64,000 bases of DNA from Methanomicrobia archaeon. Its GTDB lineage: Archaea; Methanobacteriota_B; Thermococci; Methanofastidiosales; NM3. Shown here one piece after another: positions 17,361-27,910 of the stretch. Location: contig JAUVXU010000010.1 in the NCBI GenBank assembly GCA_030603445.1, positions 1-64,000 on the forward strand, in the 5' to 3' direction. Made by a program: the position numbers and the translations under genes. A model generated the notes under the pieces. That model was not told the origin of the DNA. It ran no database searches and saw only the letters and a list, made by a program, of their open reading frames with translations. Within the stretch, counting starts at the first letter, position 1. Each line of letters opens with the position of its first letter.

Positions 17361-18960
17361 GGTTCTAATTGTGGGTGGAAAAGACGAACTCGAAAAAACG
17401 ATAAATACCCTCTATAACTTAAAGATAATCCACATTATAGACTATCAAGGTGCTGAAGAAGGTTTTGAGATGGGCAACCCCTCAAAAAAATCTTCCCTCT
17501 TTAGCGAGTATGTTCTTTCTTTGCGCGGACTAAAAGATGTCTTGAACCTCTCCGATAAAAGTTTAGATAATGAGCTATCAGATTTTGAGTTTTCAAAAGA
17601 TTTCAAGTCCAGATTAGAGAAGCTAGAAAACGATGTCATGATCAGACACAAAAAAATAGAAGACCTAGAGATACTCTTATCCGACATCGAAAAGATAGAC
17701 AATGTAGAAGAGCTTGGAAAGCTTGGACTATCTGAAGATGTAAAAAACATAATGGTAGACCTCATACGATCAAAACAGAATCTTCTAAAAGAACGTAAGG
17801 ACCTTGAGGAAGAGCTAAAATCAATAAACGAGGAATACCGCAACTTCATTCTCACTGCAGAGGATTTCCTCACACGAGAAATTGAGAAGGCAGAGACCCC
17901 CCTTAGGTTAGCAACCACAGAGAACACATTTCTAATTGAAGGATGGATACCAGAAGAAAAAGAGGAACACGCCCAAGAGGTGTTACACAAAGAAAGCGAG
18001 GGAAAGGTGCATATAGTACATTTGGATGAAGCAGAAGATGATACTCCAACATTCGTGGAAATGCCCAAACCAATCAAACCGTTTGAGGTATTAGTGGACA
18101 TGTTCTCCACGCCCCATTATAACGAAATATCACCAACACTGCTCATTTCATTCACATTTCCCCTATTTTATGGAATTATGCTAGGCGACCTTGGGTACGG
18201 CCTCGCACTGCTAGGGCTTGTAACGTATCTACGAAGAACACAAAAGACACCTGGATGGCAGTCGTTATTAAATATCATGGCCTATGCAAGCTACTTCACA
18301 ATGGCATGCGGAGTTGTGTACGGGGAGTTCTTTGGATTAGAGCTGTTCCATTTGTTAGGCATTGGAGAGATAGGCGGCATGCACATGCCTCTTGCCCATC
18401 GTTTGGACAATATTGTGCAACTACTTGTTATTTGTATTGGGATTGGTGTAGTGCACATTTCTTTGGGATATATTGTGGGGTTTGTCAATGTATACACTAA
18501 CAAGGGGCTAAAGCGTGCCATATTCGAAAAATTATCGTGGATGGGCATATTATACTCTATGGTAGGGCTATTCATATACCCTGAATTAAGATACCCTTTG
18601 TTTGGGGCAATGATATTCTTCATTGTATTGATGTATCTTGGAGAGGGGATGATGGGCCTAGTTGAGATATTCTCACTTATCTCAAATCTAATATCATATA
18701 CTAGGCTGCTTGCAATAGGCCTGTCTTCCGTAGGGATAGCTATGGCCATAAACGAGATAGTGTTCAATTTGATGATTCCAAAAGGGGCTTTATTTAGCGC
18801 TTTTGGGGTAGTTTTATTAATATTTAGCCATACCCTCAATCTTGCATTAGGTATCATAGCATCGTTTTTGCATTCGATACGCTTGCAATATGTGGAGTTT
18901 TTCACTAAATTCTACAAGGGAGGGGGAATAAAATTCACACCATTAGGTGTTAGAAAATAG
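17335..18960 (+). CDS. atpI: A-type ATP synthase subunit I (a-subunit equivalent)
   Basis: The N-terminal soluble half contains long coiled coils (about residues 80-180). The C-terminal half has seven or so membrane helices including PLFYGIMLGDLGYGL and ISYTRLLAIGLSSVGIAMAINE, where the conserved arginine that faces the c-ring glutamate resides. It conducts the coupling ion and forms the stator. With 541 residues it is shorter than many homologues (around 650). The ATG at 17335 (MLRPKKMSKVLIVG) fits the family N-terminus and has GAGGT 6 nt upstream; the track start is a TTG one codon earlier. Confidence 0.93.
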   Translation: MLRPKKMSKVLIVGGKDELEKTINTLYNLKIIHIIDYQGAEEGFEMGNPSKKSSLFSEYVLSLRGLKDVLNLSDKSLDNELSDFEFSKDFKSRLEKLENDVMIRHKKIEDLEILLSDIEKIDNVEELGKLGLSEDVKNIMVDLIRSKQNLLKERKDLEEELKSINEEYRNFILTAEDFLTREIEKAETPLRLATTENTFLIEGWIPEEKEEHAQEVLHKESEGKVHIVHLDEAEDDTPTFVEMPKPIKPFEVLVDMFSTPHYNEISPTLLISFTFPLFYGIMLGDLGYGLALLGLVTYLRRTQKTPGWQSLLNIMAYASYFTMACGVVYGEFFGLELFHLLGIGEIGGMHMPLAHRLDNIVQLLVICIGIGVVHISLGYIVGFVNVYTNKGLKRAIFEKLSWMGILYSMVGLFIYPELRYPLFGAMIFFIVLMYLGEGMMGLVEIFSLISNLISYTRLLAIGLSSVGIAMAINEIVFNLMIPKGALFSAFGVVLLIFSHTLNLALGIIASFLHSIRLQYVEFFTKFYKGGGIKFTPLGVRK

Positions 18961-18972
18961 GAGGTGTAAAAA

Positions 18973-19209
18973 ATAGCAGATATTACCATTGGCCTTATTG
19001 CAATTGCAGCTGCACTTGCGGTCGGGTTAACAGGATTTGCATCAGCCATTGCTGAAAAACATATTGGTTCAGCTGCAGTAGGAGCCATTGCTGAAAAAGA
19101 AGAACTATTTGGTAAAGTATTGTTACTTACGGTCATCCCGGAGACCATTGTCATCTTTGGCCTTGCTGTAGCATTGATATTGCTCTTTGTTGTTCTTCCA
19201 GGGCTGTGA
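18973..19209 (+). CDS. atpK: A-type ATP synthase subunit K (c-ring proteolipid), apparent AUA start
   Basis: This gene is missing from the ORF track. Frame reading from 18973 gives IADITIGLIAIAAALAVGLTGFASAIAEKHIGSAAVGAIAE followed by VIPETIVIFGLAVALILLFVVLPGL: two membrane hairpin helices with the ion-binding glutamate in PET of helix two. Each c-ring subunit rotates with ion flow. A strong GGAGGTG SD (18960-18966) lies 6 nt before an ATA codon. An in-frame TAA lies just upstream, and no ATG, GTG or TTG occurs before helix two. Initiation at AUA is the simplest reading; a sequencing error (ATG to ATA) is the alternative. Position between I and E matches other archaea. Confidence 0.88.
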   Translation: MADITIGLIAIAAALAVGLTGFASAIAEKHIGSAAVGAIAEKEELFGKVLLLTVIPETIVIFGLAVALILLFVVLPGL

Positions 19210-19214
19210 TAGGA

Positions 19215-19841
19215 ATGTCACTTGATAATGTGCTCGAGCAGATACGCATCGAAGCAAAAACCCAAGCAGCGAATATAATTAAGGAAGGTAGGGAACAGTC
19301 CGAACACATAATCAATGAAGGAAAAAAAGATGCAAGAAAAATTATTGAAAAGAAGGAAAAAGAACTGGAACCCCATATAAAGAAGCTTAAAGAAATCCGC
19401 TTATCAAAAACGCGCATTACGTACAAACGAAAGAGGATGGAAATAGAGAAAGAAATAATAAACATGTGCTGGGAGAAGGCAAAAGAAAGAGTCGGCCTTC
19501 TAGACCCAGATCTTAATGAAGAATTGATCAACAAGATCCTTCACATTGTTAGGGCAACTCCAGTTTTTTCTATACGCTCGATTATGGCAAGAAAAGATAA
19601 AGACACCGAAACAAAGCGGCCATTCTACATATATTCGAATGAAAAGGATGCTCAATTGGTAAAAAGGCTATCAGACCTGGAGTACGCAGGAAGCATCACT
19701 TGCCTTGGTGGCATCATCGCAGAGGCAGAGGACCGTAAATGCAGGGTCAATCTAACTTATGATCAAATACTCAAGGACATCTATGAGATCTCACTCATAA
19801 AAATATACAATGTCCTATCAGGTGATGCACAAGATGGATGA
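19215..19841 (+). CDS. atpE: A-type ATP synthase subunit E
   Basis: This peripheral-stalk subunit has an N-terminal coiled coil (LEQIRIEAKTQAANIIKEGREQSEHIINEGKKDARKIIEKKEKE) and a globular C-terminal domain that contacts the catalytic head (LEYAGSITCLGGIIAEAEDRKCRVNLTYD). It pairs with subunit H. The track start is a GTG at 19206; the ATG at 19215 (MSLDNVLEQI) fits family N-termini better and gives 208 residues. It overlaps subunit C by 8 nt. Confidence 0.92.
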   Translation: MSLDNVLEQIRIEAKTQAANIIKEGREQSEHIINEGKKDARKIIEKKEKELEPHIKKLKEIRLSKTRITYKRKRMEIEKEIINMCWEKAKERVGLLDPDLNEELINKILHIVRATPVFSIRSIMARKDKDTETKRPFYIYSNEKDAQLVKRLSDLEYAGSITCLGGIIAEAEDRKCRVNLTYDQILKDIYEISLIKIYNVLSGDAQDG

Positions 19842-20817
19842 AAATTATGCATACCTAAATTCTAGGATATCTGCAATGAAATCCAAGCTTATCCCAATGA
19901 TCTCCTATAAGAAAATGTTGCTGATGGAATTACCAGAGATAACGCGATACATAAGTGAAGGCGAGTACAAAAAAGACATAACAGAGCTTTCGAGAAGTTT
20001 TAGAGGAATAGATCTAATCGAATATTCCCTAAACCTAAACCTGGCACGCACTTATCAAAAACTTATAGATTTATCGACAGGAAAAACACACGACATCATC
20101 AAGTTATACATGAAGAGATGGGACCTTGAAAACATCAAATCAATACTTCGAGGCAGATTATCTGATGTTAATTCAAAAGAGATAGCTGAGACCCTCATAC
20201 CTGTTGGTGAGATGAAGTTCTCCTATCTTATCTCATTGACCAAGAAAGACTATGGCACCATAAAAAAGGAACTGGAAAACAAGGGTATAATCCCTTCAGG
20301 GTATGCATCGCTCTCAGAGCTTGAATCAGAGCTCGACAAGAATTATTATGCTGAAATGCTGCACGTAATTAAAACACATGAGGAAAAGGAACTGGAACAG
20401 TACCTCTTAAGAGAGGTAGACATGCATAATCTGAAAATACTTCTTCGCTTGAAAAAAGAAAATGCACCATTTGAGCGTATCGTAAACGAGATAATGCCCC
20501 TGGGAAGAAAAGTAACACCAGGATATATCATCAAGTGCAAGGATTTAACATTTGAGGAAACAGTCTCGAATGTAAAAAAACTATTCCCAACATTGCAGTT
20601 CCGATCGGATGACTCGATAGCGATAATAGAGCAAGAAGTTGACAAGTCGCTTATACTGTATGGCGAGAAGATATCCCACCTCCATATGTTCTCCCCTTTA
20701 GCATCTTTGGGATTTATTTTAAGAAAATATATGGAAATATTAAACTTACGCTTGATAATAAGAGGAAAACAGCTCAATATCCCTCCAAAGACTATTGAGA
20801 GAATGCTGGTGGTATAA
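19834..20817 (+). CDS. atpC: A-type ATP synthase subunit C
   Basis: The V-ATPase d/A-ATPase C family forms the funnel that links the central stalk to the c-ring. Recognisable stretches are YAYLNSRISAMKSKLIP at the start and LREVDMHNLKILLRLKKENAPFE in the second half. The ATG at 19834 (MDENYAYLNSR) has GGTGA 8 nt upstream and overlaps the atpE stop. The track start at 19810 would place eight extra residues (MSYQVMHK) in front. The stop and the next ATG share a base (TAATG). Confidence 0.92.
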   Translation: MDENYAYLNSRISAMKSKLIPMISYKKMLLMELPEITRYISEGEYKKDITELSRSFRGIDLIEYSLNLNLARTYQKLIDLSTGKTHDIIKLYMKRWDLENIKSILRGRLSDVNSKEIAETLIPVGEMKFSYLISLTKKDYGTIKKELENKGIIPSGYASLSELESELDKNYYAEMLHVIKTHEEKELEQYLLREVDMHNLKILLRLKKENAPFERIVNEIMPLGRKVTPGYIIKCKDLTFEETVSNVKKLFPTLQFRSDDSIAIIEQEVDKSLILYGEKISHLHMFSPLASLGFILRKYMEILNLRLIIRGKQLNIPPKTIERMLVV

Positions 20818-21116
20818 TGGAAATAGCAGTTGTAGGGGAAGAAAGCTTCATGATAGGATTCAAACTGGCAGGAATAAAAAAGGGAATACTTGCACAACTC
20901 CCTGAAGAGTATGAAAAATCTCTAAAAGAACTGCTAAAAGACCCGAATATAGGCATGATAATCGTTTCACAAGAAGCATTTCATTCTATTTCAAGACCGC
21001 TTAAGCTAAAAATTGAGGAAACAACAAAACCAGTGATTTTCTCTATCGGTGAAAAAAGAGATCATGATTTGAAAAATCATATCATCAAAGTTGTTGGTGT
21101 AGACTTATGGAAATAG
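20817..21116 (+). CDS. atpF: A-type ATP synthase subunit F
   Basis: This 99-residue Rossmann-like subunit of the central stalk regulates coupling between head and rotor. The conserved start MEIAVVGEESFMIGFKLAGIK, the central IGMIIVSQEAF and the C-terminal [14 protein letters not shown] tail match the family. It is translationally coupled at both ends: its ATG overlaps the atpC stop, and its last 10 nt overlap subunit A. Confidence 0.93.
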   Translation: MEIAVVGEESFMIGFKLAGIKKGILAQLPEEYEKSLKELLKDPNIGMIIVSQEAFHSISRPLKLKIEETTKPVIFSIGEKRDHDLKNHIIKVVGVDLWK

Positions 21117-22876
21117 GGTCAAAAAAGTCAAAAAGAGGTCCGCGTATCTTCAAAGTATCCGGTCCTGTGGTAGTAGTTGAGAATCTAGATGGACGAATGT
21201 ACGACGTGGTCCTTGTAGGGGAAAATCAGCTGATGGGGGAGATTATAGGAATAGACGGAGATTTATCTATAGTGCAAGTATACGAGGACACGGAGATGCT
21301 AAAGCCACACGATCCTGTGAAGAACACAGGACATCCGTTGTCTGTTGAGCTTGGCCCAGGACTATTGACATCCATATATGATGGAATACAGCGCCCGCTT
21401 CCAAAGATTGCAGAAGGCGGGCCTTTCATGAGGCGGGGAATATCGATACCTGCTCTTTCACGCGATAAAAAATGGAAGTTCGTGCCAACAAAGAATGTAG
21501 GGGACATCGTCAATGGCGGAGATGCAATTGGATATGTTGATGAGACAAAGAACTTCAGACATCTCATACTTGTTCCTCCAAAAATCTCTGGGAAAATAAC
21601 AAAAATAGAGGGGGGCGCTTTTACGGTCACCGAGACTGTGTGTGTCCTGGATGATGGGAATGAGCTGCAACTTATGCAAAGATGGCCTGTTAAAAAAAGA
21701 AGGCCTGTTAAAAACAAGAAATGGCCTGATAAAATCCTAATAACCGGACAGCGCATCCTAGACACACTATTTCCTCTTGCAAAAGGGGGGACTGCCGCAA
21801 TACCAGGGCCATTTGGCAGCGGGAAGACGATAACACAGCAGCAGCTTGCAAAATGGGCAGATGCCAAAATCATTGTCTATATCGGTTGCGGGGAACGCGG
21901 GAACGAGATGACCGATGTTCTAGTTGAGTTCCCTGAGCTAGTGGACCCAAAGACTGGGTCTCCTTTAATGGAGCGCACCGTACTAATAGCAAACACGTCA
22001 AATATGCCTGTTGCAGCCCGAGAGGCCTCCTCATACACTGGGATAACGATAGCAGAATATTTCAGGGATATGGGATATGACGTGGCGCTTATGGCAGACT
22101 CGACATCGCGCTGGGCCGAGGCGATGAGGGAAATATCATCGCGCCTTGAAGAACTTCCGGGGGAAGAAGGGTATCCTGCATACCTGGCATCGCGCCTTGC
22201 AGACTTTTATGAGCGCTCAGGCAGGGCCGAAACACTGATGGGAAAAGAAGGTTCGGTAACAATAATTGGTGCAGTATCGCCTCAAGGCGGCGACTTTAGC
22301 GAACCTGTTACCCAAAACACGCTAAGGGTAACAAAGACTTTCTGGGCACTTGACGCGAAACTTGCCAACAGGAGGCACTTCCCTTCTATCAACTGGTTAA
22401 AATCTTATTCACTATACCAAAATAATCTCTCCCCCTCCCTTGAAAAGGAGTTTTTGGGGTGGGAGGACAACAGGAAAAAGATCATGAACATACTGACAAA
22501 AGAAAACGAGCTTACAGAAATAGTACAGCTTGTTGGTTCTGATGCGCTGCCTGAGGACCAGCAGCTCACACTAGAGATCGCACGAATGATAAGAGAGTAC
22601 TTCTTGCAGCAAGATGCATTTCATCCCGTCGACACATACTGTCCACTGGAAAAGCAGCATTTGATCATAAAAGCCATCCTATTCTTTGCAGATAATGCCT
22701 ATAAAGCCCTGGAGATGAAGAAAAAACTACAAGACATAATGAGTCTGCAGTCCAAGACCATGCTAGCAAGAGCAAAGTTCGAGAAAGATTATGTCAAATA
22801 CCTGGGCAAAGTGGTTGAACAGATGGAAACGGACTTTAATTCCATTACAGGAGATGAAGAACTTGAGGGAATATAA
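21107..22876 (+). CDS. atpA: A-type ATP synthase catalytic subunit A
   Basis: The catalytic subunit of the A3B3 head (589 residues, full length) carries the Walker A loop GPFGSGKT near residue 235, the catalytic-glutamate loop GCGERGNEM, the Walker B region [45 protein letters not shown], and the A-subunit-specific insertion before Walker A. No intein is present in the P-loop, a common insertion point in archaea. Its end overlaps atpB by 23 nt. Confidence 0.97.
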   Translation: MEIGSKKSKRGPRIFKVSGPVVVVENLDGRMYDVVLVGENQLMGEIIGIDGDLSIVQVYEDTEMLKPHDPVKNTGHPLSVELGPGLLTSIYDGIQRPLPKIAEGGPFMRRGISIPALSRDKKWKFVPTKNVGDIVNGGDAIGYVDETKNFRHLILVPPKISGKITKIEGGAFTVTETVCVLDDGNELQLMQRWPVKKRRPVKNKKWPDKILITGQRILDTLFPLAKGGTAAIPGPFGSGKTITQQQLAKWADAKIIVYIGCGERGNEMTDVLVEFPELVDPKTGSPLMERTVLIANTSNMPVAAREASSYTGITIAEYFRDMGYDVALMADSTSRWAEAMREISSRLEELPGEEGYPAYLASRLADFYERSGRAETLMGKEGSVTIIGAVSPQGGDFSEPVTQNTLRVTKTFWALDAKLANRRHFPSINWLKSYSLYQNNLSPSLEKEFLGWEDNRKKIMNILTKENELTEIVQLVGSDALPEDQQLTLEIARMIREYFLQQDAFHPVDTYCPLEKQHLIIKAILFFADNAYKALEMKKKLQDIMSLQSKTMLARAKFEKDYVKYLGKVVEQMETDFNSITGDEELEGI

Positions 22877-24251
22877 GACCATCAATAAAATAACAGGCCC
22901 ATTGCTTTTTGTAGAAAAGACCAAACCAGTAGGTTACAAAGAGTTCGTGGTTATCAATCTGCCCAACGGCGAGACAAAAAGGGGGCAGGTGCTTGAAACA
23001 TCCAAAGACCACGTTATTGTGCAAGTGTTTGAGAACACCCAAGGAATAGATAAAAACACCTACGTTCACTTCTCGGGTGAAATTATACAGATGCCTGTTT
23101 CAGGGGCCATGTTCGGAAGGGTGCTATCCGGCATAGGAAAACCCCTTGATGGGGGAAGGGACATCATCCCGGAGGATAAAAGAAATATCCAAGGGGAGGT
23201 CATAAATCCTTATTCACGAAAAACTCCGGACGAGTTTATACAGACAGGGATCTCTACAATAGATGGTATGAATACTCTTGTAAGGGGGCAAAAGCTGCCA
23301 CTATTTTCAGGTTCGGGACTTCCGCATAACGACATTGCCTTGCAAATAGCGCGCCAGGCAACGGTAAGGGGAGAAGAAGAATCGTTTGCTGTAGTATTTT
23401 GCGCCATTGGCATAACGCAAGAAGAAGCAAAACAGTTCATGAATGAATTTGAGAAAACAGGCGCCCTAGAAAGAGGCGTCATCTTCCTGAATCTGGCAAG
23501 CGATCCTTCCATTGAAAGGATAATCACCCCGCGAATGGCCCTAACAACAGCAGAGTTCCTTGCTTTTGAATATGGTTATCACGTTCTTACCATCATGACC
23601 GATATGACCAATTACTGCGAGGCTCTCTTGGAGATAGGTGCTGCCAGAGAGGAAGTACCCGGAAGAAGAGGTTATCCTGGATACCTCTACACAGACCTTG
23701 CAACCTTGTATGAAAGAGCAGGCATAATAAAAGGGAAGAAGGGGTCTGTCACACAACTCCCCATCTTAACAATGCCAGGAGATGACAAGACCCATCCGGT
23801 ACCAGACCTAACAGGGTATATAACAGAAGGCCAGATATTTGTATCGCGCAATCTTCATAGGAAAAATATCTATCCTCCAATAGACGTGCTGCCGTCCCTT
23901 TCAAGATTGATGAACAGCGGGATAGGCCATAAAAAGACCAGGGAGGATCACAAATCGCTTTCTGATCAACTCTACTCCGCATATGCAGAAGGGCTTGATC
24001 TAAGAGGGCTAGCAACTATAGTAGGTAAGGACGCCCTTACTAGAAGGGACCAGAGGCTGCTCTCGTTTGCAGACTCTTTTGAAAATACGTTTGTACAGCA
24101 GGGAAAAGAAGAGAACAGACCTATAGAAACAACACTTGATATAGGTTGGGACCTCTTGTCAAAACTACCTGAAAACGACCTGACCCGCATTTCAAGCGAG
24201 ATATTAAAAAAATATTATGGGAGGGGGGAACCTGCCATTAGCCGAAGTTAA
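22854..24251 (+). CDS. atpB: A-type ATP synthase subunit B
   Basis: The non-catalytic nucleotide-binding partner of subunit A shows [15 protein letters not shown] at the start, the degenerate P-loop [21 protein letters not shown] (no GKT, as expected for B) and the [43 protein letters not shown] block. The track start (22791) is too far upstream. The ATG at 22854 directly follows GGAG, whereas a TTG at 22863 lies 7 nt after GGAGAT and would give the usual M-(K/R)EYKTI N-terminus, so the TTG may be the true start. Confidence 0.95.
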   Translation: MKNLREYKTINKITGPLLFVEKTKPVGYKEFVVINLPNGETKRGQVLETSKDHVIVQVFENTQGIDKNTYVHFSGEIIQMPVSGAMFGRVLSGIGKPLDGGRDIIPEDKRNIQGEVINPYSRKTPDEFIQTGISTIDGMNTLVRGQKLPLFSGSGLPHNDIALQIARQATVRGEEESFAVVFCAIGITQEEAKQFMNEFEKTGALERGVIFLNLASDPSIERIITPRMALTTAEFLAFEYGYHVLTIMTDMTNYCEALLEIGAAREEVPGRRGYPGYLYTDLATLYERAGIIKGKKGSVTQLPILTMPGDDKTHPVPDLTGYITEGQIFVSRNLHRKNIYPPIDVLPSLSRLMNSGIGHKKTREDHKSLSDQLYSAYAEGLDLRGLATIVGKDALTRRDQRLLSFADSFENTFVQQGKEENRPIETTLDIGWDLLSKLPENDLTRISSEILKKYYGRGEPAISRS

Positions 24252-24864
24252 CCCTACCCGCTCAGAACTCTTAGAATTAAAAAGGAAGATAGAATTTTCC
24301 CAAGTAGGTTATGATCTGTTAAAAAAGAAACGCGACGCCTTAATGCTCGAACTCTTTGCCGCAATCAAGAAGGCAAAAGATGCCAGGGAAGAGCTTGATA
24401 GAGAGTATGAGATAGCACTTGAGAAAATTGCAGTAGCCCAGGCAACAGATGGGATAGCCAAGCTAAAATCATCTGCTTTTGCTCGCACGGACACACCAGA
24501 TATCATAGTAGAGAAACAAAATATAATGGGAATAGAGGTGCCGCATATATCCACTGTATCTGTTAGAAAGAAACTTTATGAAAGAGGATATGGTATTGGC
24601 AATACCTCATCGCGAATCGATGAAGCATCATACCACTATGAAATAGTTGTGGAAAAGATAATCATCGCCGCAGAGTTTGAGGCCATAATAAAGCGCATTC
24701 TAACTGAGATAGAGAGAACAAAAAGAAGGGTAAATGCTCTGGAGCATAGGATAATACCCCAATTGATTGAAACACAGCAAAAGATTCAGACCCGCCTTAA
24801 TGAGCAGGAGCGAGAAAACATATTTGTCATCAAGAAGATAAAAAAATGCATGAGGGGATCCTAG
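24217..24864 (+). CDS. atpD: A-type ATP synthase subunit D
   Basis: The central rotor shaft is formed by two long coiled-coil helices. The signature [33 protein letters not shown] is at the N-terminus, and the C-terminal helix ([38 protein letters not shown]) pairs with it. It is the last operon gene, overlapping atpB by 35 nt. The ATG at 24217 has no clear SD upstream; instead GGGAGGGGGG lies just inside the frame and is followed by AACCTG, so a later non-AUG (CTG) start cannot be excluded. It ends tail-to-tail with the next gene. Confidence 0.93.
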   Translation: MGGGNLPLAEVNPTRSELLELKRKIEFSQVGYDLLKKKRDALMLELFAAIKKAKDAREELDREYEIALEKIAVAQATDGIAKLKSSAFARTDTPDIIVEKQNIMGIEVPHISTVSVRKKLYERGYGIGNTSSRIDEASYHYEIVVEKIIIAAEFEAIIKRILTEIERTKRRVNALEHRIIPQLIETQQKIQTRLNEQERENIFVIKKIKKCMRGS

Positions 24865-25259
24865 ACTTCCTCTATGAACACATCGATTACTTCGGGAATA
24901 CCGCTTATCTCCTTCTTTATCTCCTTTAACGAATGTTTGCATCCTGAAAGGTCTAACAGCTTTACCGAAGAATAAATATTATCATCAACGATCCCGCCTG
25001 TGCCAAATAGTATGTTTATGTCAAACTTGCCAAGAATAGCATCAACATTGGCATTTGTCCCAGGCACATTCTTTAACAAGACCTTTAGCTCCGCCGTCTC
25101 TGTTGATGTTGGGACAAGAGGTTTTATAGTGATCTCCTTTCCCGATGCCGAACCTTTGAAAATGATGTATTCTCCTTTTTGCATCCCAAGGACATCTAAG
25201 ATGTCGCAAGGTATGGTCACGTCGTTCTTATCAACCTTTATTATGGAAAAGATAGGCAT
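24861..25259 (-). CDS. AbrB-type DNA-binding domain protein with C-terminal ACT-like region
   Basis: The first 45 residues (FSIIKVDKNDVTIPCDILDVLGMQKGEYIIFKG) form a swapped-hairpin AbrB/SpoVT-like domain, often a DNA-binding element. The remainder (AELKVLLKNVPGTNANVDAILGKFDINILFGTGG...[10 protein letters not shown]) resembles an ACT-like ligand-sensing fold. A ligand-responsive regulator is a fair guess; the ligand is unknown. The ATG at 25259 is preferred over the GTG at 25268. Its end overlaps atpD by 4 nt on the opposite strand. Confidence 0.65.
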   Translation of the reverse strand: MPIFSIIKVDKNDVTIPCDILDVLGMQKGEYIIFKGSASGKEITIKPLVPTSTETAELKVLLKNVPGTNANVDAILGKFDINILFGTGGIVDDNIYSSVKLLDLSGCKHSLKEIKKEISGIPEVIDVFIEEV

Positions 25260-25433
25260 GAAATACACTTTAAATTATCAACATTTAAACATTATGGTGC
25301 AAGTATGATCATACAATTGCCACAAGGTATTACAGCCTTCTTGTCGAGAAATCCCTCTTTTTAGTAAAAGTACCATCATTTAACGTGACAAAATACAAAA
25401 CAATAATTAAGTAAAAAGAAAATATACAACAGT

Positions 25434-26204
25434 ATGACAATTATCATAACCAATGATGATGGGGTATATTCAAAGGGGATAAAAGCAAGCTACCAAGCAC
25501 TGCGCCCACTAATGCCCCTGATAATATCTGCACCTGAGTCGCAAAAAACAGGGACCGGGAGGGGATTTACACTATACAAACCCATACGCGTACGCGAAGT
25601 TAAATTTGGCGATAGCATTGCCTATGCCACAAGCGGGACGCCTGTGGACTCTTTATTGTTTGCAACAAGGGGGCTTGGTATTTGCCCAAGCCTTGTTGTA
25701 TCAGGCATTAATCTAGGGGAGAACATATCTACCGAGATAACGGCTTCCGGGACCGTTGGAGTGGCTCTAGAAGCTGCATCCTGCAACTACGCTTCAATAG
25801 CGGTATCACTTGAAGTGCCAAAGGACATGGCGAAATTCGAAGAAGGTAAGGACATCGACTTCCTAGCAGCACAGCACGTCACTAGAAAGATAGCCCAAAC
25901 TGTGCTTGAACATGGCCTGCCGGATGGTGTGGACCTGCTAAACGTCAACATCCCAAAAGATGCGACACCAGCAACCCCGGTAGAGATAACGTTCCTTGAA
26001 AGGAGGCTGTATGAATCCAAAATAGAAAAACGTACAGACCCTATGGGAAGGGCATACTACTGGAACTTAGGTGATATTATAGAGAAATCTTCACCTGGAT
26101 CAGACGTATACTGCATAAAAAACAAGCACCATATCTCAATAACGCCTTTGTCAATTGACCTGACCGCAAAAATAAATGAAAAACAATTAGAATACTTGCT
26201 CTAG
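25434..26204 (+). CDS. surE: 5'/3'-nucleotidase SurE
   Basis: The metal-dependent phosphatase acting on nucleoside monophosphates is recognised by IIITNDDGVYSKGI (metal ligands), the TSGTPVDSLLFA segment and SGINLGENISTEITASGTVGVALEA. The length of 256 residues is usual. No SD is visible before the ATG, so the message may be leaderless. It converges on nadA with a 4-nt overlap. Confidence 0.93.
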   Translation: MTIIITNDDGVYSKGIKASYQALRPLMPLIISAPESQKTGTGRGFTLYKPIRVREVKFGDSIAYATSGTPVDSLLFATRGLGICPSLVVSGINLGENISTEITASGTVGVALEAASCNYASIAVSLEVPKDMAKFEEGKDIDFLAAQHVTRKIAQTVLEHGLPDGVDLLNVNIPKDATPATPVEITFLERRLYESKIEKRTDPMGRAYYWNLGDIIEKSSPGSDVYCIKNKHHISITPLSIDLTAKINEKQLEYLL

Positions 26205-27115
26205 TTCTTTCTCCCAATAGCAAGCATCCTCTCCAGTGGCTCCCTTGCTGCATCAAGTATCTTTTCAGGAAGCACTATCTTATTATCGCCTGTCTTCATT
26301 GTATGGTATATCTTTTCAAGCGTAACTTTTTTCATATCGGCGCATATAGCATGCTCCACTTCATAGAATATCTTGTTAGGGAGCTCGTTTCTCAATCTGT
26401 AGCATAAACCCTTCTCGGTCCCTATGATAAACTCCTTTTCTGAGGATATGCTGGCAATTTTTAACATGCCATTTGTAGACAATACATTATCTGCAATAGA
26501 CTGCACCTGGGGTATGCACTCTGGATGTACTAACAATTTAGCATCAGGATGGCGCGACTTAAGGTGCAGCACATCCTCGGGGCGTATAAGCAAATTATGC
26601 ACATAGCAGTATCCCTCGTCTGGTATCGGGATAAGCGTCTTGTCTGTCTGTTGCTGGGTCCAGTGCAAAAGATTCTTGTCTGGGCCAAACAATATGGTGT
26701 CAGAATCTGCAGCCTCCACGATTTGTGCAGCATTAGCTGATGTGCATATTATATCAGACAACGCCTTTGAAGCTGCTGTCGTGTTGCCATATAGCACAAC
26801 GGAAGCATCAGGGTACTGTTCCTTCTTTTTTGTAATTATATCTGGTGTAAGCATTGCAGCCATAGGGCAGTATGCATTAGGTTCTGGAAGCAGGACCGTC
26901 TTTTCAGGATTTAATATAAGGGCAGATTCTGCCATGAACTTTACTCCGGCAAAAAGGATTGTTCCCTCTTCTAAGTCCTGCGCCCTATAACATAGATCAA
27001 GCGAATCACCCAGGTAGTCTGCTATGTCCTGTACCTCTGGTGGCTGGTAGTTATGGGCAAGGATGGCAATGTCCTTCTCCTCTTTCAAAGCATTTATCTT
27101 ATCAATAATATCCAA
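26201..27115 (-). CDS. nadA: Quinolinate synthase A
   Basis: NadA condenses iminoaspartate with dihydroxyacetone phosphate to quinolinate for NAD synthesis and needs a 4Fe-4S cluster. The three cluster cysteines are visible in NAYCPMAAM, VHPECIPQV and AICADMKKVTLE, along with AILAHNYQPPEVQDIADYLGDSL at the N-terminus. The length of 304 residues fits the family. No nadB/nadX or nadC is adjacent. Confidence 0.95.
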   Translation of the reverse strand: MDIIDKINALKEEKDIAILAHNYQPPEVQDIADYLGDSLDLCYRAQDLEEGTILFAGVKFMAESALILNPEKTVLLPEPNAYCPMAAMLTPDIITKKKEQYPDASVVLYGNTTAASKALSDIICTSANAAQIVEAADSDTILFGPDKNLLHWTQQQTDKTLIPIPDEGYCYVHNLLIRPEDVLHLKSRHPDAKLLVHPECIPQVQSIADNVLSTNGMLKIASISSEKEFIIGTEKGLCYRLRNELPNKIFYEVEHAICADMKKVTLEKIYHTMKTGDNKIVLPEKILDAAREPLERMLAIGRKN

Positions 27116-27182
27116 AGTATCTCCCCTTATAACACGAAATCCGTTATATAATACAATTTAAAAAACTTTTGGGAAGAAAAAA

Positions 27183-27851
27183 TCATAGCAACGACATTAT
27201 CTCACGAAGCGTGGAGACGCTGTGATCAGGCGTAACATCTGCAACACGTTCATATTCAAAAAATCCATTTCGAAATAGTATTGTGGTAGCACCTATCGCA
27301 TTGCCGCCGCGTATATCTGTCTCCATCCTGTCCCCTATGACATATATTTTTTCGTCTCCCTTGCACGCAAGTTCGAAATTGCGAACGTTCTTCTTTGAGG
27401 TGCCTATCTCACCCGAAATTATTATGCTATCAAAATAATCCCTTATGCCAAGAAAATCGATTTTTTCATTCTGCCATTTCTTAGATCCATCTGTTACCAA
27501 ACACAGTCTGTAGCGCCCCTTTATATGCTGAAGCAGCTCTATAGCGCCGTCTGTAAGGCTAAATTTTTCATAAAACGCTTTCTCGAAAACTATACACGCC
27601 TCCTCTTTTACCGATTCAGGAAGGCTGGGATAGTATTGGGATAGGAATTTCTTGATTACGGAAGATGGATCAAGCAGCAATATAGCCTCATTTTGAAATA
27701 TAAACTCCTTGTCCTCCTTTAGAATCAGGGCCTTTACGATACGAAACAGGCGCTTTTTCAAAAAGAAAAACAAAAGCTTTCTATTGCCTTTTTGGGCAGC
27801 TTTCCATGTTGTGGCCAGAGTGTCGTCAAGATCTATTATTACCGTGCCCAT
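27183..27851 (-). CDS. HAD-family hydrolase
   Basis: A 222-residue haloacid-dehalogenase-type phosphatase with motif I IIDLDDTLATTW (nucleophile Asp), motif II LVTDGS, motif III lysine region around SKKNVRNFE and motif IV VIGDRMETDIRGGNAIG. A helical cap lies between motif I and II. The substrate is not evident. It is divergent from the DUF2284 gene. Confidence 0.88.
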   Translation of the reverse strand: MGTVIIDLDDTLATTWKAAQKGNRKLLFFFLKKRLFRIVKALILKEDKEFIFQNEAILLLDPSSVIKKFLSQYYPSLPESVKEEACIVFEKAFYEKFSLTDGAIELLQHIKGRYRLCLVTDGSKKWQNEKIDFLGIRDYFDSIIISGEIGTSKKNVRNFELACKGDEKIYVIGDRMETDIRGGNAIGATTILFRNGFFEYERVADVTPDHSVSTLREIMSLL

Positions 27852-27910
27852 ATTATTAAAGCAGTAAAAACACTTTTAAACATTTCTTATCACATACCAA
27901 TAGTATTAAA

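Noticed and set aside
21107-22876. Intein in ATP synthase subunit A
   Set aside because: The length (589 residues) and continuous P-loop show there is no insertion.
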